Shown: positions 12,503-23,879 of the stretch, piece after piece
Layout: each line of letters opens with the position of its first letter
Position numbering within the stretch: position 1 is the first letter of the stretch
Source of the DNA: Echinometra lucunter
Lineage: Eukaryota; Echinodermata; Echinoidea; Camarodonta; Echinometridae
Direction: 5' to 3'
Assembly (NCBI GenBank): GCA_029962745.1
Contig: JAPZVO010000057.1
Span: forward strand, 62,001 to 126,000
DNA: 64,000 nucleotides
Program-made: the position numbers and the translations under genes
Notes under the pieces: model-generated
The model's database searches: none
What the model was told of the DNA's origin: nothing
The model's input: only the letters and a program-made list of their open reading frames with translations

Positions 12503-12585
12503 GGCTTTTACTAAACACTCGGGCCGCATCGCGCTAGAAAATACTTGGGTCGCGGCTCGCTGGGAATGGTGCGCCAAGTGTTAAG
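12503..12585. mobile_element. Orphan left end of the GGCTTTTACTAAACACTC transposon family
   Basis: Begins GGCTTTTACTAAACACTC and carries the subterminal repeat 'acttgggtcgcggct', as at 30473. It lacks the family interior beyond about 12585, so it is a terminal fragment, oriented away from the copy ending at 11995. Confidence 0.65.
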
Positions 12586-12589
12586 TTTA

Positions 12590-15470
12590 TTCGGTCCAAA
12601 TCTATACAGTCAATGTACAGTATAAAAACCAAAACCCTCATAGCCACGCCCACAAGCATATTCTGGCAAACTGATCCTCCCACCCTCTGCTATGCACAAA
12701 GTGTTCGTAAAGAAACAAAGTCAATGGCCCAGGCGATGTGAATATAGCAGGCTTTGATGAGAGATCATGATTATAAGTCCTGTCTGTTTATTCATATTGG
12801 TGGGAGGTAGTAGCGCACCAGGGGGGGGGGGGGGGGGTACCGGTCACAGGCACACTAACAGCAGACAAGCACTCAGGTATATAGGTTTGTGTGGGGTTTA
12901 TTACCAGGTCCAAACCAAGGAGAACCTGAAGAACACGAAAAAAAAAACCCCTCTGCAAATATAGCAAAGAACGAAGAACAATAAAAACATGCTAACATCC
13001 ATCTGCTTACATAATAAGTAAAAAGTTTCAACAATCCATCACATTGTATACCCATCAAATCTACAATCATCTTGTTTTTGCTATGAAATAAAGACAAAGT
13101 TTCAATATCAAGCCATCTTTGTCTACATTGTTATTATTGTATTATTTCCTTTTTTATCTTGTATGCATTAAGCATCTCTAATGAACAATCTCCAAAAATT
13201 ATGAAAACACTTGGGGAGAAAGTAAGGATGCCACTGAATAAAACAACGCATTTACATTGTATATGTATCATATATCAACAACATATATCCAATCATCTTA
13301 CATACACATATATCGGACATCCTGACTTACCCGACTAAACAAACACAAGTTCCCCTGGAATTGTTCTGAAGCAACAAGTATGCTAGTAGGATGGCACCTA
13401 AAAGGCATAAATGAAAAGGGATAATAATAAATCCACTTTACCCAGTAATACACTGTATTAAAATTTATATGTCTTTTTTTTTTTTTACTCATGTATATCC
13501 TGAACTTGAACTTGCCAATCCTTCTAAACAAGTTTAAATCACAATTGGAAATTACCACATTCACATAGCTGCATTAGTGCAATTGTCATCTGGACAAAAG
13601 GTGATATATATATATATATATATATACACACAAAAGATGATGAGAATTATTAACAGATAACATTCCACCAATTAATACTCCACAGGCTATAAACAACATT
13701 TATATTTCTTTTCTTTTGATAATCAATACATTTTTATGTAGGTTAAACAAATTTGGTAAAACCCAATGTTTCCATTGCAACATTCATCTCATGTCCACTG
13801 TTACAAGAAACTGAGTGCAACATTGTTGCTGTTCTTCTCGTAAAAGGGCTAATCACAAACCCAAGGATAAACAAACTCGATCTCGACTTCTACCCTACTA
13901 ACACCAGCTAAGGGTTCTGACCTCAATCAAAAGCATCCTTATTCAACTCTGGTCCTTTGACCAACATCACCCTGAACAGTGATGTCCACTTCAGCACCTC
14001 ACTACGTACGTCACTGAAGCACCTTAAACCAATATAATGGGATCACAATAATAATGACCCACACTTAAGTACTTATTCTGTATCATTAATATCATACTTA
14101 AAATGATAAATGTTCTGTTTGAACCTTAACATTACAATAACCTTGTAACGTGTTTTCTCTTTCTGGCTTGCCTCTACATGCACCTATCCAGGCTGTCGGA
14201 GAATATTGCATGTATTATGGGCTCTCGCCAAAGTATATGGCTGGCATGTCAACAAAATTCACTCATTCACAGTCACAGAGGCACAATCGATCAATCAGAA
14301 ATCATTTCAGCTATTGGCAATCAATCATTCCATCACCCAGGGAATCACAGGCAAATACAGACCTTAACAAGTTAAGCTTAAATCTACTTTACACTTCAGA
14401 GGAGGAGAGGTAAAACAAGTTCTACATACCATTCAATTTGTATTTATTCTTGGCTGAAACAGTCCAGTCTCCGACAACAATGCATGAATCAATTGACAAT
14501 AATACTGTTACACTAATAACACCAGTTCAAGTCCTTTGTTCCACAATCTGCATGTCAGTGGTCTGTGTCCCAACACAAATCTACTACACAATGAACTACC
14601 CTCTTGACTCTGTTTGCCCTCTATTTATATGACAGCACACACGTGCACAGAACCCCTTTGTCTTCATGGTCTAGTGATTCTGTTACCCTTCCTAGTACAT
14701 GTTTACCTAGGAATGAGCCAACACGAGAGGGCCAGCTCTAGGCTAATAATTGTAAAGATCTCTGCCCAATTTTGTTACAATATATACAGTCTGTCCTTAT
14801 GAATTGTCAAACACATCATTAATTTCTCAATCAACAAAATCTAAAACATGTTATCGAACTTTGTACTTCAATCTCTCATCTATTGTACCTTTAAATCTTG
14901 ATACATAGACTCACAATTGGGTCTGATGCTAAGACTATACAATCCAATCCATGAACCTGGACCCTACTCTTTTATCATGGTCCTGACCTCAATTTACAAT
15001 TTATTCTCTCAACCACAGAAATATCATATCTTCCCATATATGGCTTAAAGATTCAATAGAATAGAAACACTACGGCATTTGATTTACATGAATCCAAAAC
15101 ACTTCATTCTGAACAATACTCATTCAATATCCATACAAAATTTAGCCGTTCCATAAGTACAATTAACTTAATGCTACGAACACATTTCCCATGTATTGCG
15201 AATGTGCTATCGTGCGTGCAGTGCCCAAATTTGCATGGCAAACAAAACTTCCCTTTACAAGTTTTTAACAGTTTTCACTCATAGTCATATCAACATTTTG
15301 AACTCTAATCATGACAAGTTTATGTGGACTAAGTTACATAATGTCCCAATTTATCTGAGAGAAAACACTCTATTCTCAATTACGAACTAAACCTTATGAT
15401 AGATCTGTGGGCAGTAACTACGGATGTGGCAGGCTAATTAAAGTAAAGAGCTTTTGATACTGTCCCTCTT
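12590..15470. other. Non-coding; probable 3' UTR of the minus-strand gene in its upper part
   Basis: No exon recognised. It lies 3' of the minus-strand stop at 15477. AATAAA on the minus strand occurs near 12893 and 12787, but which one, if any, is used cannot be told. A G tract lies at 12822-12837 and a (TA)n run at about 13604-13624. Confidence 0.35.
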
Positions 15471-15476
15471 TTTTTG

Positions 15477-15576
15477 CTAAATGTACCTATCAAAATAACT
15501 TCGGGATATGTGCAGAGTTTGATCTTGTCCATCTGCCATCCACAATGAAGATGAAGAGGTGTGAACTCCTGAATAT
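15477..15576 (-). CDS. Probable last coding exon of an unrecognised minus-strand gene
   Basis: On the minus strand the acceptor ttttttcatgcaacag precedes this exon. After taking two bases from the upstream exon (15706-15833) the frame reads YSGVHTSSSSLWMADGQ, then LHISRSYFDRYI and TAG at 15477-15479. The phase match with the upstream exon and the codon-like composition support it. A donor-like gatag|gtacat lies 12-13 nt before the stop, so an alternative spliced form is possible. I do not recognise the protein family. Confidence 0.55.
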
Positions 15577-15705
15577 CTGTTGCATGAAAAAAATGAAAAA
15601 GAACGAAATTTAACAAATATGTAAGACATGTGAGGTATGTAAGAGACAGATTCATAACATGTATTTATTATAGCAAAATCAAGCTATGTAAACAATTGGA
15701 CTCAC

Positions 15706-15833
15706 TGAATATATCTGTCCACAAACTTGTCTTCTGGAAGGGCCTTCTCAACTACAGTAGCTCCTCCACAGCATAATCTTTCAATGTTGAGAATTACATC
15801 CTTGAAAACCTTCAAATCCAAGTTAAATTGTAT
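15706..15833 (-). CDS. Internal exon of the same unrecognised minus-strand gene
   Basis: A 128-nt exon with donor ttca|gtgagt. The frame, fully open, reads QFNLDLKVFKDVILNIERL, then CCGGATVVEKALPEDKF and VDRYI, leaving two bases that complete Gln in the next exon. Amino-acid composition and the strong donor make it a convincing coding exon. The acceptor is less sure. I placed it after tattatcag, but a stronger pyrimidine-rich acceptor (tatttcccag) lies at about 15902, from which this frame is not open. The upstream exon at 16193 leaves one base, which does not fit this start, so an exon between them is missing or a base is wrong. Confidence 0.6.
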
Positions 15834-16192
15834 CTGATAATACATTGAACTTGACACAGGGCATTCATGAGTATTGTGTTATCTCTTCTATATTTGTGCC
15901 TGGGAAATAAAAAAGTTTTTTTTTCTTTTTTTTCTTTTTTTAGATTGCTTAATAGACTGTTCATTATTATCATTATCATTACTATTTTTATTATTATTCC
16001 AATAAACAGGATCCAGTCTGTATACTTGAAAGACTTTGCTTTGACAAAGGCACCAAGTTCAATCAAGGGCAACTACTATACTAATATTGGCCCTTTATTT
16101 TACTGTCCTATATCATCGTCATTGTTATTATTTATTAATATTGGCATAGATCTAGACCTATAAACAGCCAATTTAATTTTCATACAGCCTAC

Positions 16193-16281
16193 CTCTCCAA
16201 ACTTCAACAAGTTCTTTTTTCCTCTCTGGATTTGTACATGTCTCCACAGAATCTATTTTATTGGAGAAGAAAGGCACCATC
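16193..16281 (-). CDS. Second exon of the unrecognised minus-strand gene
   Basis: An 89-nt exon between acceptor tctttcttttcag and donor gagag|gtaggc. Only one frame is open: MVPFFSNKIDSVETCTNPE, then RKKELVEVWR, leaving one base. It joins in phase to the 17585-17613 exon. The Met could also serve as a start, since its context is agg-ATG-G. The charged, non-repetitive sequence and both splice sites support it. The family is not recognised. Confidence 0.6.
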
Positions 16282-16936
16282 CTGAAAAGAAAGAAAGAAA
16301 AAAAAAACATAAGTTCAAGTTACATTTCTAGCTAGAAATAAGTTTATACAAGCTGTTGTCGCTTAATACAGACTTTTGTACAGTCACTATGTGCTGTAAT
16401 ACATGTTACGTGCTCAACGTAACAATTACAGTGGAGAAAAAAGAAGAAAAAAGAAATCAAGCTAGCAATAAGAAAAAAGACAAAATTTATGACTCTATGA
16501 GTATGAGTCAAGCATGAAGAACACAAGATAGCCGCTGTCACTGAACATCGAAGTCGTAATCGAGATTTTTCACTGTCTGGTGTGATTGAAAATTAGTAAG
16601 AAATGAGATACAACTGTAGTGATTATTTTGTGAAAATTTGACGCAGATTTGCTCAACTAACGCTACATCGAGATACAGTCTGTGTAACGTTAGTACTCAC
16701 ATATACAGTTAGTAGGAAATCTAGATCTAGCCTAAATGTTTAGGTCTGGACTATGTCTACATCTGAATTAGATAGTGGACCAGGTCTAACAACAATAACA
16801 GATTTGCCAAAATAAAAAGAGGGATCAGATTTAACTGCTAGTCTTCAGATGTCAACTGATGTTAAGCTTGAATTTGAAATGCATCAAGTTAACTCCCAGT
16901 AACACTAACACTAACAAGTAACCAGGCCCAGGCCAG

Positions 16937-17079
16937 CTAACGTTAGACTAGACCAAAGTGTTCTGTCTCTAACACTTAGCCTCGTATTCTGGTAGGGTCG
17001 GCATGGAGGAATGCTGACCCCACAAGAATAAGAGGCTAACGACGACTGTTAGAGACAGAACACTTCGGTCTAACGTTAG
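16937..17079. repeat. 143-bp hairpin (near-perfect inverted repeat)
   Basis: The arms start with ctaacgttagac and continue aagtgttctgtctctaaca, then gcctc..attct. The right arm is the reverse complement with few mismatches. The loop is about 35 nt and contains 'ggtcggcatggaggaatgctgacc', itself a small inverted repeat. It lies in the first intron of the minus-strand gene. It could be a fold-back MITE or a transcribed hairpin. Confidence 0.85.
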
Positions 17080-17584
17080 ACATTTTCCTGACTTCACTTG
17101 ACGTGGATTTGATTGCCAACATCTTCGGTTCTAAGTCGTTAGTCTAACTCTAACATTAGGCATATCTGTTACTATTCAACCAGGTCTAAGCATTTTCAAG
17201 ACAATAGCCAAATTTCTTCATCTAATAGCAGTGAATAGGAAATATCGTTATGCTGACTGAAGGGGGGGGGGGGGGATAATTCAACAAAAGAACTCGGAAG
17301 ATCCATGAGTACTGCACGAATTTTCTGATGACGTCCCGCCCGACACTCCGGGCAAGCAGTTAAGACCAAGAGGGTTCTAGGGGCAATCAAGCTGAAATTA
17401 AAGCTCACAACGATGAAAAATGTATTGAAAGTTTGAGAGTAGATTGCCCAAAAATTTATTCATCAAAACACCTTTGCAACTTCTCAAAATGTAAATAAAA
17501 TACCAGTAGATCACTCACGATGTTCGGATTTCTTTTCAATATAAGTCAATTTAAGAAGTTCAAGCATAATTACAGTTTACTCAC

Positions 17585-17613
17585 CGACAAACTTCTCGCC
17601 CTAAAATGATCAT
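17585..17613 (-). CDS. Candidate first coding exon of the minus-strand gene
   Basis: On the minus strand ATG at 17611-17613 opens MIILGREVC, then a split Arg codon, with a strong donor gtcg|gtgagtaa. It leaves two bases that join in phase to the exon at 16281 (Arg-Met-Val-Pro). A CRE palindrome lies 11 bp upstream of the ATG, as expected near a promoter. A second good donor (atatg|gtaagtattc) at 17706-17707 may mark an alternative first exon. The start was chosen for phase agreement and is not proven. Confidence 0.5.
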
Positions 17614-17623
17614 TCTGTGCGGG

Positions 17624-17631
17624 TGACGTCA
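17624..17631. promoter_or_regulatory. CRE palindrome TGACGTCA
   Basis: A perfect cAMP-response-element palindrome directly upstream of the candidate minus-strand start codon. CREB/ATF factors are known to bind this sequence; that they regulate this gene is inferred from position. Confidence 0.5.
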
Positions 17632-17995
17632 TCACAGCCAACTAAGTAGCGGAAGTGACGATAAAAGGTCATATTTCGTCTCGATTTATTCATTTGAATA
17701 CTTACCATATTCATAAGGCAGGGTCCAATCAAAATTTGAGAATATCGCAGTGCCCAAATACAAAAATGAATAATGCATGAGGAAGAATCGATATTTCCCA
17801 ATTTTATGGCTATCGGAATGGTATCGGGGGCTTCGGGAACGTTCAAATGTCCCCCCGGAAGTCAGATTTTAATACGCTTAAATACGCTTAGCCTGAATGG
17901 TGACGCAGTGTTATATATGCAAATGAGGAAAATCCGCGGGTGCTACATTTCTGTCTATACGGTGTTATTAGTCTATGATCATTAATTGCTCACAG

Positions 17996-19448
17996 TGCAT
18001 CACAGTGCAGATGCAACACCGAGCCGCCGAGCTGGCCGAGCTGGCCGGCCTGGAGCGCAGCAGCTAGCTCTCGCTGGTTTTGGTTTACAAAATTGACTAG
18101 ATTTACATTCGTCATGATATATGGTAACAATTACCATTGATTGTAAAGCCTGTCGAAAGCTTTAGTAAAGATTAACAGGGCTGTCACTTCACTTTTTTCC
18201 TTGGTTTCCAGCCAGGCAATTTGTTAGGTTGCCTAATGGCAAATTAGGTGGTCACAGTGACTATGTTCAAATAGCAATAGCATTGTGTAATGAAATGTAA
18301 TGTGAATCGGCAAATGCTGCTCGCAATTCGCAATTTGTGTGCTTTCTTTCGTGGGAAATCCCCTCTTTTGGAGGCCCTACTCTCAGAAAACTTAATACTG
18401 CATACCTGAGGGGATATTTTTGCCTATTTCTGCAGGCATTATTCCTGTGTTTGAGAAGTCCAATGCAAGCGTTTATATAATCTCAGGAAAACCTGGACCG
18501 GACATCTGCACTATAGACTAATTAATAAGGAGATATTACTTATACCTGTTAGTAATGAACAAACACGAGTACTTGCCTACTTTGGTAACATTTCTAATCT
18601 TGTTGCTCTGTCTTGAAAGCCTTTTTCAAGCTTTCCGGTTGTCAACAACAACCAATGATTGAAAGGTATGCATAAGATTTGAATATGTTAGTAAACAGGT
18701 CTATTAACTACAAAAATAACTTGGAATCTACTTATTGCTATGTCAGTCAAGCCTATGACAAGCATTCAGGGTGTCAAGAACAGCCATTGTTTGAAAAAGT
18801 ATATATAAAATTTGAATATGCATGTGTGAAATTAGTTCCCAGCTTACCTCAGCACCACGTCATGTCATCATTGACTAGCAAGTGATTAGTAAAAAGACTA
18901 ATGAAAGACTGATGTAAGACCATAGGTGTAAGACTAACTGATGTCAGTGTAGGACTATTTACAGACCAATTCTTTCTCATGCAATACTAATTATTTCCAG
19001 GATAACTCAAATAAGACGTTCAAAAACAAGCACATGGACCCCACTTTTTTAATGTTTTAATCTCTTCAGTATACTTTCTTCTACAATTCTAGAGAGAAAG
19101 ACGAATATGACATGGGTTTTTAATGTTTGGGGCCATAAAATTGAATTGGCCTTTGTCATACATTTCGCTACAAATCTGGAAGATTTGATGAAGTTTAATA
19201 GGGTTTTGACAAAGTAAAAGTGATTCATACTCGTTTGTCGAAATCGTGAGGTCTAATAGTGGCCTAAATCTCTTTATTGCATCATTTTATGTGCCATCCA
19301 ATTATGGCAACTTCAAAGTCCTGTAGAAAAAAAATAAGCTCATGAACCTATATTATTTTTTGCATTTTTGGCCGACCTAGGTACCAAAGTAACTCTATGC
19401 AAAATTTGGAGAAAATGACATGGACTTTATTTTAACTGTGGAACGTCC
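17996..19448. mobile_element. Left-truncated copy of the GGACGTTCCACAGTTA TTAA-element family
   Basis: From 'cagatgcaacaccgag' onward it matches the full element at 39253-43419, including 'gctagctctcgctggttttg' and the block 'acaagcacatggacccc'. It ends TAACTGTGGAACGTCC at 19433-19448, followed by TTAA at 19449-19452. The left TIR is absent. It holds only one of the internal 222-224-bp units found multiplied in the other copy. No transposase frame is visible. Confidence 0.85.
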
Positions 19449-19739
19449 TTAAGTACAGCGGCCGGCCGCAGTGCGCTGTGAATGTGGACGAAGGTTCTAT
19501 TGTTTGTTAACAACCGCATTCTGGACGCAGCCAGCCGGGCCTATCATAACAGCTTCGAGCGTGCTTTACTATGCCCGCTGCAGCTAGCGCCTGTTTAATA
19601 ATAAGGATGTCCTGCCTTACGAGTTTAATGTTTGCAAAATTGATGATTGAAGGATGATTTTAGAAGATATATTTCTCCATGTATTGTCACCAATATAACT
19701 TTCAGTAATCGTCCTGTTTTCAGAACCTTTATTTCGGAA

Positions 19740-20085
19740 AATGGCATTGAACACAGACATACTGAAGCTTTTCGCCATGCACTCATCAGAGTAAAATGCA
19801 TGAATGACAGAAAGCCGAAAATCAAAACAATAGACGGAAACGAGTGAACGATAATGCGTAGAAATGACAAGCTCTTATTGGCTGTTGGGGTAAACAAAAT
19901 TAGGCTTGGTGCCAGCCGCTTCAATCAGGAAACATCGCTAAAATAATTCAAGTGTCCTCACAAACTCTCTCAGTCGGCACAGAATAGGATCAGTGAGTTG
20001 AATGTATGCTGCTTTGAGCATGCACAAATGTGTGAAGCTTCTCGCTCGGCTAAGTACTTTGAACCAAGATGAACAGCATTGTTAG
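19740..20085. repeat. Left inverted arm flanking a Penelope-like element
   Basis: The reverse complement of this stretch recurs at about 21836-22183. Shared landmarks include 'catgaatgacagaaag', 'ggggtaaacaaaattaggc', 'aggaaacat' and 'ctttgaaccaagatgaacag'. Penelope-like elements are known for complex, sometimes inverted, terminal repeats. Confidence 0.75.
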
Positions 20086-20381
20086 AGACGGGTGAAGAAT
20101 GCTCTATACCTGTCTCTAAAATACTCTATTGAGAATGAACAAGATGGCGCTCTTCCGTTTCTTGATGTACGGGTAGAAGATTCGGCACAGGGCTTTACTA
20201 CTTCCGTCTATCGGAAACCTACGTTTACAGGTCATTACGTGCGCTGGGACTCATTCAGTTCCACATGACACAAAATCGGGCTAATCAACATTTTCATAAA
20301 TAGAGCACAGAGAATTTGCTCTCCGTGCAAGCTTGCTTCGGAGATGGATTGATATGCTGCACGAAAATAGCTATCCTCTGG

Positions 20382-20683
20382 TGAAAAGCGGCCCGCAGAG
20401 CGCTGTCTGACCATCGCCTCTGCGCGAGCGCACCTGGTGCCCATGCCGCCGTGCTAGCTGCATGCACGTATGCCTGTTCCATAGGGATACATACGCACTC
20501 ACACGCAGGCGAACCGTTCCAAAAACCCCTTTTCACAAACATTTGTAGTTCCAAAGCCCGTTCCGAAGACCCTCCTTTTCACAATAAGCCCGTTCCAAAG
20601 CCCCCGTTTTTTGTCTCGCCCGCGGCACATACCTACCACTTTTGGGGTCGAGTACCCCCCCCCCCCCCCCCGCTCTGACCGTG
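20382..20683. mobile_element. About 300-bp insertion ending in a C tract, inside the Penelope-like element
   Basis: The other Penelope copy runs straight through this point near 4496, where 'tcctctcactgtgtgattg' is continuous. Here 'tcctctg' and 'cgtgtgattg' are separated by GC-rich DNA with repeated phrases (ttccaaagcccg, cttttcacaa) and a C tract at 20656-20670. Its ends show only a weak inverted match, so the element class is unknown. Confidence 0.65.
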
Positions 20684-20878
20684 TGATTGATTACCATGTC
20701 ACACGGAAATTGCACAGGCCCACAAAGACACCAGTCTTTGGACTTAATAGATATGTGGTCTACCTCAAACTTCTGTGGGGAGGGAAGGCATCCCAAAAGT
20801 TTGAGAAACAAATCAAGCAAGGTATCTGCTTTTCCTTCAGTTGTAGTGCGTGTGGTATTTACTACCACACATAGAAGG

Positions 20879-21550
20879 CAGAGATGCCAAGTTCCCCCCA
20901 ATTTTATGAGTGAGATTTTCATGACTCGGCGTCTCGGCGAGGGAGCGAAGCGACCGAGTGGGGGGAGGGTGTGGGAGGGGGGACACCCCCCTCCCACGGT
21001 AGGGAGCTTTTTCAATTTTTAGCTTTTAATGGTGTGATCTGGTGCATACTTAAGTGACTATTTTTTACTTATTTTGAAAGACAAAAGGTAAAAATACCTT
21101 CAATTGCAACTATCACTTTAATCTTTTGAGCTATGCTCCTTATAATAGGCCCAAGTTGCAGACTTCGCTGTCTTCAGTAGATCTTTGTCCGGCTCGAAGC
21201 TGAAGTTTGCATGCGATCGATCGTCGACGCAACGCGCGTGCACGTGACGTGTGGGCTTCATCATGATATCCATGGCCATTAACCATGGGATGCGCACTAG
21301 CATGTATGCATGTATGCTGCACTAGCTGTGCGCTGACTGTCAAACTCTCGATTCGTCTTGCGTGCCGGGGTGGACGGCGTGCGAAGGCGGTCCGCCAGTG
21401 CGTATAATCTAGCGAATAATGCTAATGTTTTTTTGTTTTTTTATCTGTCGGGTCCCGATGTGTGAGAAAAATGGGTGCCATACGTGAGATCGTGAGACGG
21501 ACCCTGAATGCGTGAGTCTCACGCACAATGCGTGAGACTTGGTAGCTCTG
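20879..21550. mobile_element. 672-bp non-autonomous DNA transposon, TIR CAGAGATGCCAAGT
   Basis: The left end is CAGAGATGCCAAGT and the right end read inward is CAGAGCTACCAAGT. A direct repeat AGAAGG flanks both sides (20873-20878 and 21551-21556). The uninterrupted Penelope copy has the matching empty site near 4698. CAG-starting ends suggest hAT, but the visible duplication is 6 bp rather than 8. A G/C-rich palindromic block lies at 20935-21005. Confidence 0.8.
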
Positions 21551-21835
21551 AGAAGGATCTCATCCATCCATAAAGATGTGCTTACTATTACGCAGATTAG
21601 CAATGTCATTTATGGGTTCAAGTTCTGATGTGAAGCTCGGTGCATAGGGCGTACTACCAAACGTTTAGCAGATCTCATATAAGTCAGTGCGTACCCCTCT
21701 CCATTCGCAACCGCAAGGCAAGCGCACGATCTCATCCTTCGTGCATATGTAAACAAACAAATGTGCCTACCACGGTAGACAGCACCAAGTTGGCTATTGC
21801 TCACAATTTACTGAACAACCAAGAGTGCAGGGAAC

Positions 21836-22183
21836 AATACTGTTCATCTTGGTTCAAAGTACTTCGCCAAGCAAGAACACATTTGCGCATGCTCGAGGCA
21901 GCATACATTCTGATTCAACTCATCACTGGTCCTATTCTGTGCCATCAGAAAGAGTTTGAGACAACGCTTGCATTATTTTAGCAATGTTTCCTGATTGAAA
22001 TAGCTGGCAGCAAGCCTAATTTTGTTTACCCCAGCCGACAGCCATTTAGAACTGATCATTTTGGCATGTAACGTTCACTTATATCCGTCTATATATTTTT
22101 TGAATCTCTGCTTTCTGTCATTCATGCAATTTACTCTGATCAGTGCATGTCGAAAACTTTAAGTATGTCCATGTTCAATGCTA
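21836..22183. repeat. Right inverted arm flanking the Penelope-like element
   Basis: Reverse complement of 19740-20085: 'ctgttcatcttggttcaaag' at 21840 pairs with the left arm near 20070, and 'ctttctgtcattcatgca' at 22111 pairs with 19798-19815. Confidence 0.75.
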
Positions 22184-22630
22184 TTTTCTGATTTTGCAGT
22201 ACCAAGCGCCTATTCAGAACCTTTATTTATTCTACAATTTATTGATAATGTTGCAATGGCCATTTGCAAGTGATGGACAAGATTGGATTTGAATCATCAT
22301 GTGTTAGATCTAAGTACTGTATCTTACTATGTCTGACGATAAATTATGTTCTGCTAAAATTGAATAGATACCACTGGTAAATAAACAATTACTCGCTGGC
22401 TATAGTGTACTTAAATTTAATCAAGAGCCAACTGTTCGATAAAAGTACACAAACAAAATAAATAACTGATTCAATTGCATATTCAACAAAGTAAATTACA
22501 TCATTGTATGTCCGTTTATCATTGTTTATATCAATATATCATATATCAGTATATTAGGTTCTGGTTCTGGTGATATACTGCATAAACTCCTCAGATGGGA
22601 TGTAACATGCAGACGCAGTCGACTAAGCAG
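22184..22630. other. Non-coding, AT-rich; possibly the 3' UTR of the adjacent LINE
   Basis: Lies immediately 3' (minus-strand sense) of the LINE stop codon. No clear tail repeat was recognised. Confidence 0.3.
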
Positions 22631-22635
22631 TGTGA

Positions 22636-23870
22636 TTATTTTTGAAAATTGACTTTACTGATTATTTTGCCCATATTAAGCTTTTGCAGTTTTTCTTTGA
22701 AAGTTCCCAGAGTGGGGGCACTTCTGATATTAGTTGGAAGACAGTTCCATTCGGGAAATGTCTGGGGGTACAAGGAATATTTGTAGCAATCCTTAGTCAC
22801 AGTCAACTTCTTAAATGAAACTGTAGAACATATTCTTGTAAATACCTCTTCTCCAAATGCTCTTGTCTGGTACTGGTCAGTGTCTACAACTATTAGATTG
22901 TGGATGGATTTATACAGGAAAGTTAATCTTTGGGCTGCTCTTCTGTGCTCTGATGGTTTCCACTTCAGATGGGAGGTCATTTCAGAAACACTGTTCTGAT
23001 AGTCATGACGATTCAAGACGAATCCTGCAGCACGTCGTTTGACTCCTTCAAGTTGTTTTATGTATTCCTTCTGATGCGGGTCCCATACTGAAGCACAGTA
23101 CTCAAGTCGTGGTCTGACCAGAGTTTTATATGAAACTGCTTTTACTTTAGGAGAGCAGCTGTACAGGTTTCCAAGCATTCGATTTGCTTTACAAGTAACA
23201 TTTTGGATGTAATTTGCCCAACTGAGTTTACTATCAAGTTCTATTCCCAAGTATGTGTATCTTTGCACAACTTCCAGACAGAATCCCTCATTTGATAGTG
23301 TGATTCTATTATCTTCTTTTTATGAGTGATATGCATTGCATAGCATTTGGTTCTGTTGAATTTCATTTGTCACCGTTGTTCCCAAGCAATCAGACGATCG
23401 ATGTCCCTCTGTAGATCCGAACTAATTTGGCTGTTTTTGATTTGCCTGTACATGATACAGTCGTCAGCAAACAATCGGACTTCTGACGTTATTCCATCAG
23501 ATATGTCATTTATATACATGAGGAAGAGTAATGGGCCCAATACCGTGCCCTGCGGTACTCCTGACGTAACTTATATGGAAGATGAGGATGTACCATCAAG
23601 AACAACTTGTTGAGATCTTTTTGCAAGGAAGTTTCTAATCCATGTATGAAGAGATCCATGGATCCCTGCATGGTGAAGTTTAAGAAGAAGTCTCTCATGC
23701 GGGACCATGTCAAATGCCTTGCAAAATTCCATAATGATAATGTCAACTTGACCTTTGTCATTTAAAATCCTGGTAAGGTCATTGGCAGTCAATGCTAGCT
23801 GGGTCTCGCATGAATGGCCCCTGCGGAAACCATGCTGTCTGTCATTGAGGTATCCAATTAGTGGGACATT
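22636..23870 (-). pseudogene. 5'-truncated non-LTR retrotransposon (CR1/Jockey-type RT), frameshifted
   Basis: On the minus strand 23792-23870 gives QHGFRRGHSCETQL and 23580-23792 gives MEFCKAFDMVPHERLLLKL, RT motifs before and around the first catalytic Asp. 23400-23520 gives YINDISDGI and LFADDCIMY, the catalytic [FY]ADD box. 22636-23268 gives YLGIELDSKLSW, LVRPRLEYCASVWDPH, RRAAGFV and the tail WNCLPTNIRSAPTLGTFKEKL. All match the RT thumb and tail of LINEs in the CR1/Jockey group. The frame shifts several times, and the endonuclease and N-terminal RT are missing. Such elements move by target-primed reverse transcription; this copy is inactive. Confidence 0.9.
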
Positions 23871-23879
23871 ATATTATGA

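Larger units (their letters stand above)
20155..21660 (+). pseudogene. Penelope-like element copy 2, split by two insertions
   Basis: Segment 20160-20380 gives LDVRVEDS, GFTTSVYRKPTFTG and, further on, CSPCKLASEMD. Segment 20688-20872 gives HVTRKLHRPTKTPVFGLN and VYLKLLWGG. Segment 21557-21625 gives SSIHKDVLTITQISNVIYGF, the start of the GIY-YIG domain, ending in a stop. The order and identity with 4223-4903 show one ancestral RT-GIY-YIG frame, interrupted by foreign DNA at about 20382-20683 and at 20879-21550. The RT catalytic palm is missing. Confidence 0.85.

Noticed and set aside
17709..17846. Alternative minus-strand first exon (frames MNVPEAPDTIPIAIK and MHYSFLYLGTAIF) before the strong donor gtaagtattc
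   Set aside because: Both frames hit a stop soon after joining the exon at 16281, so at best it is an untranslated or alternative first exon; not listed as coding.
20533..21015. 160-codon minus-strand open frame
   Set aside because: Spans the junctions of a Penelope fragment and two inserted elements and runs through a C tract; it is the antisense of RT coding sequence.
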